A stretch of 64,000 bases of DNA. It comes from Centropus unirufus (Eukaryota > Chordata > Aves > Cuculiformes > Centropidae). A program made the translations under genes and the position numbers. This document shows positions 11,601 through 22,800 of this stretch, one piece after another (position 1 is the stretch's first letter; each line of letters begins with the position of its first letter). Below the pieces are notes generated by a model. That model was not told where the DNA came from and searched no databases. It was given only the letters and a program-made list of their open reading frames with translations. The stretch is taken from assembly GCA_013397695.1 (NCBI GenBank), contig VYZI01001020.1, positions 27,033 through 91,032 of the forward strand, given 5' to 3'.

Positions 11601-14600
11601 TAGACTTCTAATAACATCAGGGGAATCATAATCTAAGGAAAGGCAGTAAAATAAGCTTCATTATATTATCCTCTCCTCCAAGCCAAATAAGGTTCAGTCT
11701 AGTTCATGCTCTTTGAGAGTGAGAAGGCAAAATCACTCAGAGAGTGTTTGTTGCTTTGGAGTCAAGGACAGTAATTATGTCAGGTTCAAAATAATGGAGG
11801 TTAGGCTTATCCACACTGACCTGTTCAGTTTATGTTTCCATTTATGTATTAATAAAGCAAATGTGTGAATAAATTTGCATCTACGTTTTCATATGTAGTT
11901 ATTGCAGTTCCTTGTGCAAATGGAACAAGTTTCTATGCAAATGAATATTTCCTGTGAGTCATTTTCCCATGCAAATGCCCAGTTTACATGAAAGGTATGA
12001 TAATTGTGCATTCATAGAAGCTGGGAAAACATGCGTGGGACCTTAAACTTTGCTTTATGGAATTCAGGCTTGAAACATGCTAAAAAGCAAACATAGAAGG
12101 GGGTCCCTCTCAGGACTACCCCACAGATTTTGCAAGACTTAGAGCAAGTATTTGAAAGTTATTCATTAATGATGAGAGCAGAGCCAGGCTGTGGTGGTTT
12201 GAGGAAGAGAGGGTTGAACATGCTGATTGTAAGGTATGTTATAGCAATGAACAGATGGAACTTGTATTTTTCTTGATATCTGAAGAAAACCTAGTGCCAG
12301 AAACCCTATTTCTCCTCTGGCTGACTGCAAGTGATGAAGTACCAGCAATGAAAAATTTCTACAGCTCTGAGCCATGGAAAAATATATCCATGTCCACCTA
12401 CCAAAAATTCTTATCAGCACAGCCCCATTCCCCCACTTGGCCCCCAACAACAATGATTTGACAGTTTATTATGTTTTAACCAGACAGGTGTTCTGTGCGT
12501 TAGTACCAGTGCATATATTTCACATTAGATCATCTTCTCAGAAGCAAATAAGCCCCCAAAGATACAGGCATCTGCAAAGACTGACACATAATGGAACAAT
12601 TCAGGATTCCTTTTATAGATATGATCCTCTTTCTTTTCTCTCTTACACATAACATGAGGTGGGTTATTTGTTAATTAAATTTAGGTTTCAAAAGCCAAAT
12701 GTTTACCTCCGCATTCATTCTTTATTCATCAATGGTCTCTGTGCGAAGTGTGCAGATTAACATATAGTACAGAATAGTCCCTTCCTCCACACTTAGACTA
12801 CCTTCTGAAAAGTAATTATCTTTAGAAGAGGTATTCATTCTTTTTGTTTCATTTTGTTTCATTTCTTTCTATCTGCTAGTCGATGAAAAGAATTTAATAA
12901 AATTTATGAATAGGCTCTATTTTCCTTCTCTGCAGATTCTTCAGATGTAAAAAAATTGCAGGATCGTACCCCAAAGTCCCACATCAAGAAGCACAGTAAG
13001 TCAATAACCAAGTTTGTAATGGTTGATTGATTGCAGGAGAAGAAACACATTAAAAGCAAATCCCCTTTGGGAGGGAGAAGGAAACATTTTGAAAGCAAAA
13101 CTGGTTAGATTGTTATTGTGATTGAATCCTCCAAGGATGTGACTGTTTCTAGTGCTGTTTACATATGTTATTTTTGACTCAGTATTGTTATAATTTTCGA
13201 ATTGTTTCAAGAAGTGAAGGCTTACAGGGAAGCAACCAGAAACCAGTTATCTCTGCCCTAATTTAAGCTGAATGTGTGGCCTGGAGAAAAGGAATGATGG
13301 AGACCCAAGATTAAATCAGAAGGTCTGGGTATGGGCATGGCCATGCTCCTACACTTGCCTGCGGTATGCAGCATGCACAAGACACTGTTACACATCATTT
13401 TGCAGACTTTATAACACACACCATCACAAGCAAGCACCTGACCTTATCACCTTCTGTTAGTTTTGATTCAGTGTGGTTCTGAAGACAGGTTACCATAACT
13501 GTGATTTCTGGGCACAGTTACATTAATGTAGTTTACTGATATTTTTATGCTGAAAATATCTTGAATTCTGTGTCATTCCCTTTTTATACTAGAAAAAAAA
13601 ACATATTGGTCCTTCACTGCCTTTTGTAGTATTCGATTTCGTCCTGTTTCAATATGGTCTCCAGATTATCTGTCTCTTCCAGACATCTCTTCTTACCTTA
13701 CTCCGTGACTTTACCCAACCAGAACTCCTGAACTTTTTGTCTGCACACAGGTATTTTTTTCTTTTTGTGTGTGTGTATCTCAAGTTTGTTAATGAAAGCA
13801 TTAGATAGGATAGGTCTGAAGCAGCTCTGTGAAAAATCGAGGTCACTTGGTTTGTTGAGTTTGGAGAAGACTGAGGGGTGACCTCATCACAGTCCACATC
13901 TTTCTCAAGGAGGGGAGCAGTGAGGTGAATGTTTATCTCCTTTGTTGACCAGCAATAGGACACAAGGAAGTTAAATGTACCTGCATCAATGGAAGTTCAG
14001 ATTAGACATTAGGAAAAGTTTCTCCACTGAGAGGGAGGTCAGTCACTAAAACAGGCTCCCCAGGGGAGTAGTTACAGTACCAGTCTTTCAGAGTTCAAGG
14101 GGCATCTAGATGATGATCTTAGTGGTAGCCCTGCAAGAGGCAGGGAATTGGACTCAATGGTCTTTACTTGAGGTATTCTATGATTCCAAGAACTCGGTCA
14201 CAGCCTTTGAATACAAAAGATGTCATCTTGACTTACGGGGCTGGTTTTCTGCATTTCCTGTTTCTTCAGTCCTCCTCTATATCGTGATGTACTGAGTGTA
14301 TGACTGATGTCCAGATAGACTGGGACCACCACATTTTGTTGGTTCTAGAAAAAAAAAACAACAACATAATAAGAAATAAAAATATTGGAATGGTTGATTG
14401 AATTCTACTTCTATTCATGTTGCATTGTATACCATTTTCTATTCAACTGCACATTTTTGACTAGCTTGTTTCCTTCTTAATTTGATCTAAACCATCATAT
14501 GTTTCTGAAATCAGTTTTGTAGGATCTATTTACCCTTTCTTTCTTTTTTCCTTTGTGACCTGGCCTTTTTTTGTGCCATGTCTACAGTAACTCCAGGATG

Positions 14601-16432
14601 GATTTGTGCTTAAACTGGGAGGTCTGCCTGCTGAGTTTAGAGATCTGGTCTTGCCTTTTCTGACATCATAGTTGAACTTTTTCATACCCTTTTCACATAC
14701 AATTTTGGCTAGCCAGTTTTGTCACTAACCCTCTATCCACTCTACAACTTCTTCTTTAAGCCTACCTAAGAGTTCTGGGACCAAATACTCATTGATGTGG
14801 AATGACATTTCACCACCTTTGCCTTCTGTCTGTCTTTTCAATGTGTGAAGATTCAGTGACTGCTTCAAAATCATCTGATCTGTTTCACATACCACACAGT
14901 AATATCAGGTCCCATGGGCATGCCATGCTGTAGAAGAATATCAGGAAAAATGGGCAAATGAGTTGAGGGGGAGATTTAAACGTTATCTTCAGGGCAGAAA
15001 CAGGGCCAAAGGTAGAAGGAAGCAGTGGGTGGTTTGCTCCCTGCTTGCTGGGGCTCCTAACTGCCTTACCTGGGGCTCAGACTGCCAAAGGCTGACACTC
15101 ACCTCCAGTCTCTGTGGTCACCTCAGTGGTTGCCTCCAGCTCTCACCAGTTTATGTGCCAATATATCTCCAAGATGAGGGTCCTGCACTCCGGAAACTAT
15201 GGTTTGTCTCTTCTGAGTGGTTACCACTCATAGAAGACACACTGTAAGAACATGACAGAAAAAATGGCAAGCATAGCCTGCAGAGCTCTTTAAGACTCTC
15301 CTTCCTCCTACCTCCTTTCATCTTTCAGGCCCTCGAGGAACTCATCTTTGGGAATTTATTCGAGATATTCTTCTCAGTCCTGAGAAAAACCCAGGATTAA
15401 TCAAGTGGGAAGACCGGTCAGAAGGTGTCTTCAGATTTTTAAAATCTGAAGCTGTGGCTCAGCTCTGGGGAAAGAAGAAAAACAACAGCAGCATGACTTA
15501 TGAGAAACTCAGCCGGGCTATGAGGTGAGCTGAGATGTTGCTGTAGAAGACTGGAGCATGTAAAGAAACTCTCTGAATGGAGAACCTGTTTGACTTTAAA
15601 AAATTAATTGCAAGAGAATCAGTTGCTTTCTTTAACAGCTAAGTCTTTCCCACTAATTTTGAGATTGTAACATTATGTTCTTCTTTGTCTTTTCCTTCCC
15701 CTTCTGTTTCTGTACACTGTAATATAATCAATATATATATAACATACATATGTTTTATATAGATAATATATATTCTGTTGCTGTTCACCCAAACAACCAG
15801 TGTAGGAAAAAAAGATGGTTGTAGCAATGTACACATGCCACTGAAGTGGGAAGGCTTAAATGGCCCAGTAATGGCCAGAGGCCTTGTTATTTCCAGCAAT
15901 ACTCAGAAACTAGACATAGCCCTAACTCATTATCTTAAAATAAGTTTTCAAATTCGATGTGAAAATTTTATTTACTCTTTAATATTTAGAGCATTTTTTT
16001 GTTATCTATGAAAGTTAAAATTGAATATTTCAATGGCAACTGGGATTCTCTCCTGGCCTGATTTTGAATCCTGGCTTGTCTGGAAAAAAAAAACCCTGAA
16101 AGTCTCATAGAAGTGTGCAATATATGTGGCAATTCACTATGACTGAAATATTGTGAAATTCAAGCTCAGAAGATAAAGTCAAAACAAAACATTTTTTCTC
16201 TCTGTCTTTCAGTTATGATAATCTTAGTTATTTTGTATGTATTAATAGAAAATGAAAACTTTTCAGCTAGATGAGGATTGTCTAGTAGGTGAATTAGATC
16301 TTAAACTTTTTTCAATGTTTTTATTTTAACAGATACTATTATAAAAGAGAAATTCTGGAGCGTGTGGATGGTCGGAGATTAGTATATAAATTTGGAAAGA
16401 ATGCCCGTGGCTGGAGAGAAAATGAGAATTAA
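5540..16432 (+). CDS. EHF: EHF, ETS homologous factor (eight coding exons)
   Basis: Epithelium-specific ETS transcription factor that binds GGAA-core DNA in the nucleus; ELF3 and ELF5 are its close paralogues. Coding exons: 5540-5636, 6755-7000, 7312-7371, 9759-9827, 9919-9987, 12936-12995, 15329-15524 and 16333-16432. They sum to 897 bases, or 298 residues plus TAA, against 300 in human EHF. All introns are GT-AG and all phases agree. The PNT domain lies at about residues 33-115 and includes HEIHPQYWTKFQVWEWLQ. A linker at 116-200 contains the acidic, aromatic stretch EENYLYDSGYGS. The ETS domain is at about 205-290, with tryptophans 208, 227 and 247 and the recognition helix SRAMRYYY, whose arginines 263 and 266 contact DNA in this family. 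The start ATG has an A at -3. EHF rather than ELF5 or ELF3 is supported by the near-identical PNT and ETS segments and the C-terminus GWRENEN. No break or missing key residue was seen. Confidence 0.96.
5637..6754 (+). other. EHF: EHF intron after coding exon 1
   Basis: A phase 1 intron of 1118 bases, GTAAGA to TTCTAG. It is AT-rich with an ATA/TAT-dense stretch around 6150-6245. No transposon or additional coding exon was recognised. Confidence 0.8.
6755..7000 (+). CDS. EHF: EHF coding exon 2 (Pointed domain)
   Basis: Carries residues 33-114, essentially the whole PNT/SAM domain, a helical module used for protein-protein contact. The acceptor is TTTTCTAG ending at 6754 and the donor is ATG|GTAAAT. 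Diagnostic strings are WHEIHPQYW, VWEWLQYLL, FDINGEHLCSMSLQEF and LLYSNLQHLKWNG. The exon is 246 bases, phase 1 on both sides, so skipping it would remove the domain without changing frame. The opposite-strand open frame here (6751-6987) is a shadow. Confidence 0.96.
7312..7371 (+). CDS. EHF: EHF coding exon 3 (linker)
   Basis: Sixty bases, phase 1 to phase 1, encoding residues 115-134. The acceptor is TTTTCTTGCAG ending at 7311 and the donor is ACAG|GTGTGT. It holds HNVIVKTEQT, which matches the EHF linker. The VKTE at residues 129-132 fits the psi-K-x-E SUMO-acceptor consensus with lysine 130; modification is inferred only. One residue is missing relative to human near SHN. Confidence 0.92.
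7372..9758 (+). other. EHF: EHF intron after coding exon 3
   Basis: A phase 1 intron of 2387 bases. It contains moderately GC-rich stretches near 8150-8280 and 8470-8700 within AT-rich sequence. No splice-bounded conserved reading frame or identifiable transposon was seen. Confidence 0.75.
9759..9827 (+). CDS. EHF: EHF coding exon 4 (linker, acidic/aromatic)
   Basis: Sixty-nine bases, phase 1 to phase 1, encoding residues 135-157: DPSLMVSWKEENYLYDSGYGSTV. The acceptor is AACTTTCAG ending at 9758 and the donor is GTAG|GTAACT. The acidic, tyrosine-rich character fits the region between PNT and ETS that carries activation function in the ESE subfamily (inferred from the family). Confidence 0.92.
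9919..9987 (+). CDS. EHF: EHF coding exon 5 (linker)
   Basis: Sixty-nine bases, phase 1 to phase 1, encoding residues 158-180 with LLDSKTFCRAQISMTT, a highly conserved EHF segment. The acceptor is TAATTTTCAG ending at 9918 and the donor is CCTG|GTAAGG. The preceding intron is only 91 bases, the shortest in the gene. Confidence 0.92.
9988..12935 (+). other. EHF: EHF intron after coding exon 5
   Basis: A phase 1 intron of 2948 bases, the longest between coding exons. It holds GGGTT repeats near 10388, a TCTGTC repeat near 10818 inside a GC-richer patch (about 10540-10960), and the octamer cluster described separately. No coding exon was recognised. Confidence 0.75.
11873..11976. promoter_or_regulatory. 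Cluster of three perfect octamer (POU-factor) motifs in EHF intron 5
   Basis: Perfect octamers occur at 11873-11880 (ATTTGCAT, minus orientation), 11935-11942 and 11969-11976 (ATGCAAAT). A near match, TGTGCAAATG, lies between them, and a further perfect copy is upstream at 11264-11271. Octamers are the binding site of POU-domain (Oct) factors. An enhancer role is inference. Confidence 0.35.
12936..12995 (+). CDS. EHF: EHF coding exon 6 (basic linker before ETS)
   Basis: Sixty bases, phase 1 to phase 1, encoding residues 181-200, lysine-rich (DVKKLQDRTPKSHIKKH). The acceptor is TTCTCTGCAG ending at 12935 and the donor is CACA|GTAAGT. This is the least conserved part of the protein compared with human EHF, but the length, phase and the KKH just before PRGTHLW match. 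The basic cluster may help nuclear import (inference). Confidence 0.9.
12996..15328 (+). other. EHF: EHF intron after coding exon 6
   Basis: A phase 1 intron of 2333 bases, GTAAGT to CTTTCAG. It contains a CR1 3' fragment in the same orientation as the gene (about 13835-14190) and a GC-richer patch at about 14990-15240. Nothing else was identified. Confidence 0.75.
13835..14190 (+). mobile_element. CR1 LINE 3' fragment in EHF intron 6
   Basis: About 355 bases related to the 3' end of CR1 non-LTR retrotransposons. It includes the segments TTGGAGAAGACTGAGGGGTG, GACATTAGGAAAAGTTTCT and GGAATTGGACTCAATGGTC, and the typical terminus TATTCTATGATTC at 14175-14187. The same landmarks occur in the longer CR1 near 52.3-52.7 kb. 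It is 5'-truncated, as most CR1 copies are, and non-coding. It reads in the sense direction of EHF. Confidence 0.85.
15329..15524 (+). CDS. EHF: EHF coding exon 7 (ETS domain, first part)
   Basis: 196 bases, entering in phase 1 and leaving in phase 2, encoding residues 201-265. The acceptor is CATCTTTCAG ending at 15328 and the donor is ATGAG|GTGAGC. It carries PRGTHLWEFIRDILL, the signature LIKWEDRSEGVFRFLKSE and WGKKKNNSSMTYEKLSRAM, i.e. ETS helices 1 and 2 and most of recognition helix 3. The intron splits the recognition helix within the codon for arginine 266. Confidence 0.96.
15525..16332 (+). other. EHF: EHF intron after coding exon 7
   Basis: A phase 2 intron of 808 bases interrupting the ETS recognition helix. 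It is AT-rich with an ATAT-dense tract around 15720-15775. No other feature was seen. Confidence 0.8.
16333..16432 (+). CDS. EHF: EHF coding exon 8 (end of ETS domain, stop)
   Basis: 100 coding bases from the acceptor ATTTTAACAG (ending at 16332) to TAA at 16430-16432, encoding residues 266-298. It contains RYYYKREILERVDGRRLVYK, the end of the recognition helix and the beta hairpin that closes the winged helix-turn-helix, followed by the C-terminus GWRENEN. The stop falls where EHF normally ends. Confidence 0.96.
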
Positions 16433-19400
16433 ATATGTCAAGAAATAGCATTTAAAACAACTGGATGTAAATATTCAAAGACTGTTAACTGATATTTATG
16501 TACCGAACTGGGGTGAAAAAAAAATCCACTTTTCTTGGGAAGAAGGAACATTATCTTCATTGATGTTGAAATTATTTTATTTGAAGTGAAGTGTGTCCTG
16601 TATGGGGAGCAAGATTCTAGGGCATTTAGAGTATGGTAACCCAGTTTAGAAGGCAACTCGAATGGAGGAAACAGTAAAGCATCTCTGAGCCAAATTGCCT
16701 CCTTCCATAGTCAGCTGGTTTATAGCTTTCATTGGCCATTATAACTTGTTCCTTCCTTCCTCTGATTTCTCAGCGTTTTAACACTTTTCTGGTTTCCAGT
16801 TGCCTTTGTTGAGTTAGACAGGGGTCCCAATACAATCAGCTTATCCCAACCACAGACAGCAATGACTGTCAGCGTTTAGTTGGAGACCCCGTACTAGCTC
16901 CACTAATGAGACCTTTTTCATGCAGAAGTTTAGGACCTGATACTGATATCCTTCCTTAATACCCAAAGGGCATTGTTTATCCCAGGAAAAGGGCAATTTT
17001 GTTTTTAACTAACAACTCCGAGGTGAACTGCAGAGAGTCAATCTCAGGGGCCAAAATCTATTGAAGGAAAATTATTGTTTTCTGACTCGGAAAACTTACT
17101 GAAAGGCAGCTTTTTCCTAGTCATATTATTAATATTTCTCCCACCCTTTTATATTCTTAATTTAAGATTGAGAATCATGCCATATGAAACAGTGAGGAGA
17201 TGGGCAAGCAGCACATATATTAATCCCATGGCATGAGGGAGTAGTATCCTTAGTTCCTTCCAGTTGTATGGTCCTCATGGAAGGTCAAATCTCACTTGGA
17301 CTGATACTTTCCAAACACCTTTGAGAAATGTAAAGTGTAATTGCATGTAAAATATTTGTTCCCTTTGCTTTCCTCAAGTCTCACTCTGTACTGTATTTCT
17401 ATTTGTCAGCTATGCTTGGGGTTATTAGTTGGAGAAAAATAACTAACATAGAGACACTGATGCTTTGGGGATGTTAAAATCTGGGTCTGACTTTTGGGGT
17501 CATGTCTAGCAGTACTGTTGAGAAACTAAACATTCATTGGCAGCTTTTTCTTTTCCATGTCACAAATGCTTCCTGCTGGCTTCAAGCACATGGGGAAACA
17601 AAGACTAGAGTAGGCAGCATTTCACCAAGTCACTGAGTACCTGAGATATGGAAGCTGAGAAACAGGATTTTCCTGATGATGTTAACAGAGATGAAACCAA
17701 GAGATTTGTTCCAATCCCTTTTTTTTTTTAATTTGGAAAACAATAACAGGGACTGAGAAGTCCAGAACAAGAATGAAAAAGGAAAAACAAAAGAAAGAAA
17801 ATTAAAAATAGTAAATCCTTCCAATATCCATTTCCTCAGGAATTCCCTGGATTTGGATCCATATTACCTTGAAATGCAGCAAGGTGCAGCTCGAGATTGT
17901 AGGATATTCTTTGTTTTGTTTGTCCTAAAAGGAAATAGAGATGAAACCAAGTTTTCAACAGAATTATCAAAATAAAGTGTATCAAAAGTGCTTAGCAACA
18001 CTTAGTAGGCAAACATAGCAGCCTAACTTGTTTATCTACACATGCAGGGCATGACAAACAATGACACCATCTCCCACTCTGTATATGCCAAAGCCATCAC
18101 CATCAATTACCCATACATGACAAATTTATTTTTCATAACCTGGGTAGAGAGAGGTTCATCTTATTTACAAATCAAATAATAAGCCTCTGCATTTCAAAGA
18201 ATTTTTTTCTCTCAGTCTATCTCTTTCTTTTCCTTTTTTCCTTTTTTTGTCTGATTCTGCTAGCTTTGCTTCTTTTTGCCTTTTTGTACAACTCAATCAT
18301 TTCATTTTTTAGCTACATTCCACTTCCTTTACCACCATTTTGTAGTTTATATAACAAGAACCAGGCCACTAGATGAGGAGAGCACCTTCATTTTGCTCCA
18401 GACTGTTCTTTTCTCCTAATGTATGATTACTTGCAGCCCTTTGCTCCATATTCTTCATCCTCCTCCCTTCCCCCAGCCCATATCTTGAGTGAAAAATCTG
18501 AAATCAGTGGTGCAGTCATAGATCCTCAACACTGTTGTCCTTATCTCAGGTTAACATACATCTTACAGCAGCTGATTTTAACACCTTCATATCACTGCTT
18601 TCTGTAAGATCTCTCACCAAACTTCTTGAGAGATTAAATAAACTTGATACATACATGTCATCACTTGGTGACAGCAGCAGATAGACCTACTTTTAAGGGG
18701 TCGGAAAGATAAAATTTTCTTTAGAGGCATATCGTATAAATCTAGAGAATGGTTTACACTTGGGTGTAGTATAAATGCCAGTTTTCCACTGTTATATCTT
18801 TCAGCATGTCAAAGTTATGCAAGTTTCTGTTCCTGCTCTGCAGAACTTTTCAGACTTGTCATTCAGCATTACAACAGCACCAAGTTGGAATAGAAGCCAG
18901 TGAGCCAGCATTTACTCTGTTTTACAAAGATATTATCCTTTGTCTAAGACAAATGCAAAGGACTGTTTAAAACTACAGTTCTTGCCAACATCAAGTACCA
19001 ACCAACAGGAATCTTTTTACCAAACCTAAGCAAATCGAGAAAGTAAAGAACTGAATGGCCATGTAAAATACTATTTAAACAAAAAGCATTTCTGATTGCT
19101 CTTTTATTTTCTATTTCAGAGGCTGTGCAGTCATACTTTTAGATGTTTTCTTTAGGTTAGGAGGTGCTGAACTGGTAGCACCATGTGTATAAATTTTTAT
19201 TGTACTATAATTTTTCGTATGTATAAAGCTCTAGACAGGAAAGTATATTATATTTATATAATTAAATGGAAATCACATTGTCAAAAGTGTTGGCATGAAC
19301 CATCTAAACCTATATTTTCTGCACAAGATAAGAGCAACTTATTAAAAAAAACTTCCTAAGAGACTGTGTGTAGGCTGATGAACTACACAGACATTAATAT

Positions 19401-19870
19401 GTTTAGTGACATTTTCATCTTTCTTTCTCAGCACCTTGCATAATTCCTGCATACTTCTCACAGCATCATCTTCAATGTGTACGTGTGGAAACAAATCCGT
19501 GTTAGATATTTCATGTTGCCACTGTAAAACTCAGCTTGAAGACTATGTATCACAAAATGGTTCTAAAGACTGTTTCTATTTTTGTGGATATGATATAAAT
19601 TCAAATAAAACACTCATGAAAGAAATCTTCTGATTAATGTTTATCTTGATTTCTTTATGTCTTGAGATTAGAAATTATTAATATTAATTATTTTAATATT
19701 GCACAACATTTCAATATTTGCAAAAGGACTAATATAATTACAACAAAATCCAATAGCTTACGTTTACTAATACTACTATTCAGCCCATCTATTGTGAAAA
19801 TACCAGATTTCCACACCTGTTTTATGTTTCACAGGCCTCTCTGGAATAAATTATGTTGACACAGCTAGAT
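16433..19870 (+). other. EHF: Probable EHF 3' untranslated region
   Basis: About 3.4 kb of non-coding sequence after the EHF stop with no recognisable transposon. EHF mRNAs in mammals have a long 3'UTR (family knowledge), so a 3' end within this stretch is plausible. AATAAA hexamers lie at 17971, 18637 and 19845. The last is followed by a T/G-rich stretch and is my preferred distal end. The true end cannot be fixed from sequence alone. Confidence 0.45.
19845..19850 (+). terminator. EHF: Candidate distal poly(A) signal for EHF
   Basis: AATAAA about 3.4 kb past the EHF stop, followed within 30-45 bases by T/G-rich sequence (TTGCCTTTCTTGTTAAG). Earlier hexamers at 17971 and 18637 could give shorter 3'UTRs, and later ones at 20719 and 20835 a longer one. 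Confidence 0.3.
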
Positions 19871-22800
19871 TGCCTTTCTTGTTAAGCTGCTAAACTTTAT
19901 GGAATTCTTACTTCAGCATTGATGTAACTTCAAGGTATTTTTAAGTCTATGCAAGGGATAGTCTGATTAAGGCTGTCATTACTCATACTCAGCATGTCCT
20001 TTACTGAATCAAAGAAGCTAAAGCTATGAGATCCTGTCTTTCATCTTGTTTTTCCATCTACACAGTGGCTACAAAAACATTCAGTGAACAAAGAGATCAT
20101 CTCTCCTGATTTGGTCTACAGCTTGAGGAAAAAAAGTGTAAAACTCATATAATTGAGATGCCTGTATGGCATTTACACTCTGTAGGAGGCTGTGGCTGTA
20201 TTGGTATCGTACAAGTCTGCAGTGCAGGACTTTGTAGCCCCTCTCACATCTGCACTGGGCATCCTGAGCTGGTTGACAGCATGGGGCACTACAATGGTGC
20301 AGTGTGGTATGCCTGCTATGACGACCTGGGCTTGTTACTGTGCTGGTTTGTCTGGAGTTGGGCTTGACTCTCAGACTGGGGAGCTTCACTACAGTGGGAT
20401 ACTTCACATTGTCATACTCTATAATATTCAAATGTTCTTATTTTGAAGCACATGAGTAGTTTCACTACATTTCAAATGATGTGTGTTAGTATTTGAGGAC
20501 GGTGGCTCTAAAAGTGTTCAGTCTACATTGAATCAGCATGTATTCAAATCCAGAATTTCAAGGGCCTCAAAATTGTTTCGCCTTCAGTAGGAGAATATGT
20601 TTGAATTTTAAAGACAGGTACAAGCCCCGTGTCATATGCATGTTTGCATGCAAAACCAGTCTCAATACAGGGAATAAAGAGAACTGAATGATCTGTAATG
20701 CTGTACCAGGTATTGCAAAATAAATAGGCAAACTATAGGTTCTTCTTCCTAAGCTTCTTGGTTCCAAGGTGCTTCATGTGAGCTTGAGGATAAAGTTAGT
20801 CTAAATATGCGGTGTCACTAAAATGAAAAGGACAAATAAAATTATTTTTAAGATTGCAAATATTTCTTTTTCTACAACTGTAGTTCTAATGCATGTGCCC
20901 CAGTACCCAATTAGTTACTATGTAGTATTATTTTTCTTGAGATCATCCTGTTAACTTGAAGAGCTAAGTCTGGTTTAAAAGAGTTGACTAGTTCTGTGAG
21001 AAATATGAAACACTTGAGAAGTATTTACATTCTAATTTAAGTAATCCTGTATTGTTCCTGCAGGAAAAGCTTAACATGAAGATACATTTTTCAAGAGTAT
21101 TTTCATGTTCAAAAGCTATTATTGGCAAAATTTGTTACAGAAAACCAAACAGATTTCTTCCATACCAGGAAAATAAACAACACAAAATAAATCAGGAAAT
21201 ATTTTTTTGCTTTTTTTAGCTTTAGATTAAGCAGCAACCATCCTTTCATGATTTTGTTTGTGGCATTCACATCATAGTCATCGCACCAACAGTAATGAAT
21301 GGATTCACTGCTCTAAAACTATTTTCTGTTTTCTACTTCCTATTGAGCAGATGAAGAAAGAAAAAAACATCTTAATTTCTGACAGCACTTATTGAATATC
21401 TTTCTCTGTAAAGTAGGCATACAGGTTTAGAACATAAGCACGCTGATATACCCTGGGTCAGATGTTCCCACAGGAATTGGTTTGACTAAGTCTCTTAAAA
21501 AACAGTTATATTCATAAATTTTGACTAAAGAACTGTTAAGCAAACCGTACAGTAACCATAATGTAAATTCAAACCTGACAAGAAGTTTCAAAATTAGACA
21601 GACCATCAAATGAAGCTCCAAAAGGAATCCTTGATGACACTTCCATACTTCTTCAGTAACTCACCTGTTTTTGGAAGTTACAAAGGTAAATATAGAGTTG
21701 TGGGCAACTTTAATTAGGAAGCTCGAGACTGTATGAAAATGCCACGCTTACTATATTGGCATCAGTAGCTCTACATTCTGTTGCCCCTCACTGTAAAGTT
21801 TGTTACATTTAAGGTCTTTTCTAGGAGAACCCTATTGAGGACGATTTCTGGGTGAAAATCAACTGCACCTGGCAGCTGGAGTTATGTTTTGGTTAAAGTG
21901 TTATGGTTCACAGTAGATCTGACATAAGTAATTATTTTTTTATATTAAAATTAAACTAATTAAGGATCTACTCTGTGATTTTTACATCCTGATGGATCAT
22001 TGCTGCTACCTTACTTATCTTCCTTTCTACCACAGGATCCCCATCATTTTACTGCCATCCCCGATGCATGCCCCTAAAATCTTTTTGACAGACTGTTTGA
22101 TCTAAAGTGTTCCCTTGAACATTAGATGACAAGTGAGAAAATCTGGATGCAAACTACAAAAACCCCAGCACTGACAACTTTTAGGCCTCTCAAATCTTTC
22201 GGAGGAATAGAGAGACAAGTTGTGCTAGAATTGTTGTTTCTGTTCCTAGAGCTAGCCTGCAAGATTCATTTCAGAACAACACAAAATATACTTTTGTCCT
22301 ATGCCTTTGTAAAGAAGACTGCTGCATATGTAAAATGTTTTAGATCTGATGTTTTAGATCTTGTACTTGATTTTTCATTCATATCTGAGTCTGAAGTTCT
22401 ATGTTACTCTAGATGTTGAAAGAGATTCTTCTCCTAGTGATTTAATTCAAGTGATTTATTGAATCGATCAGATCACAAAATTATATCAGCATGTGGACTA
22501 TATATTGAAAATATCACTTACTGTGAAAATCACTTTTTTTCTGTTGGCAGATGCTTCTTGACTTATCCCAGATTTCTATGAAAGTATATAATATACACTA
22601 GCATTCCATCCTTTCAGGCTCTTGGTGTTTAATGAGGAGTGAATGCTGTTTTAGGTGATGATTTCAGTATTGGTGACACATCTTGTGAATTTTGCAGAAG
22701 AGCCTTCTCTGCCCTCCTCTAAGAGCAGTAAAGAGATGATCATAGCATGAAGGTTCTCTGAAGCCATTTTCTTGGAACTGAGGATACATACGGGCTGAAC

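Noticed and set aside
20719..20840. Further AATAAA hexamers after the probable EHF 3' end
   Set aside because: AATAAA is frequent in this AT-rich sequence, and without transcript data these cannot be preferred over 19845.
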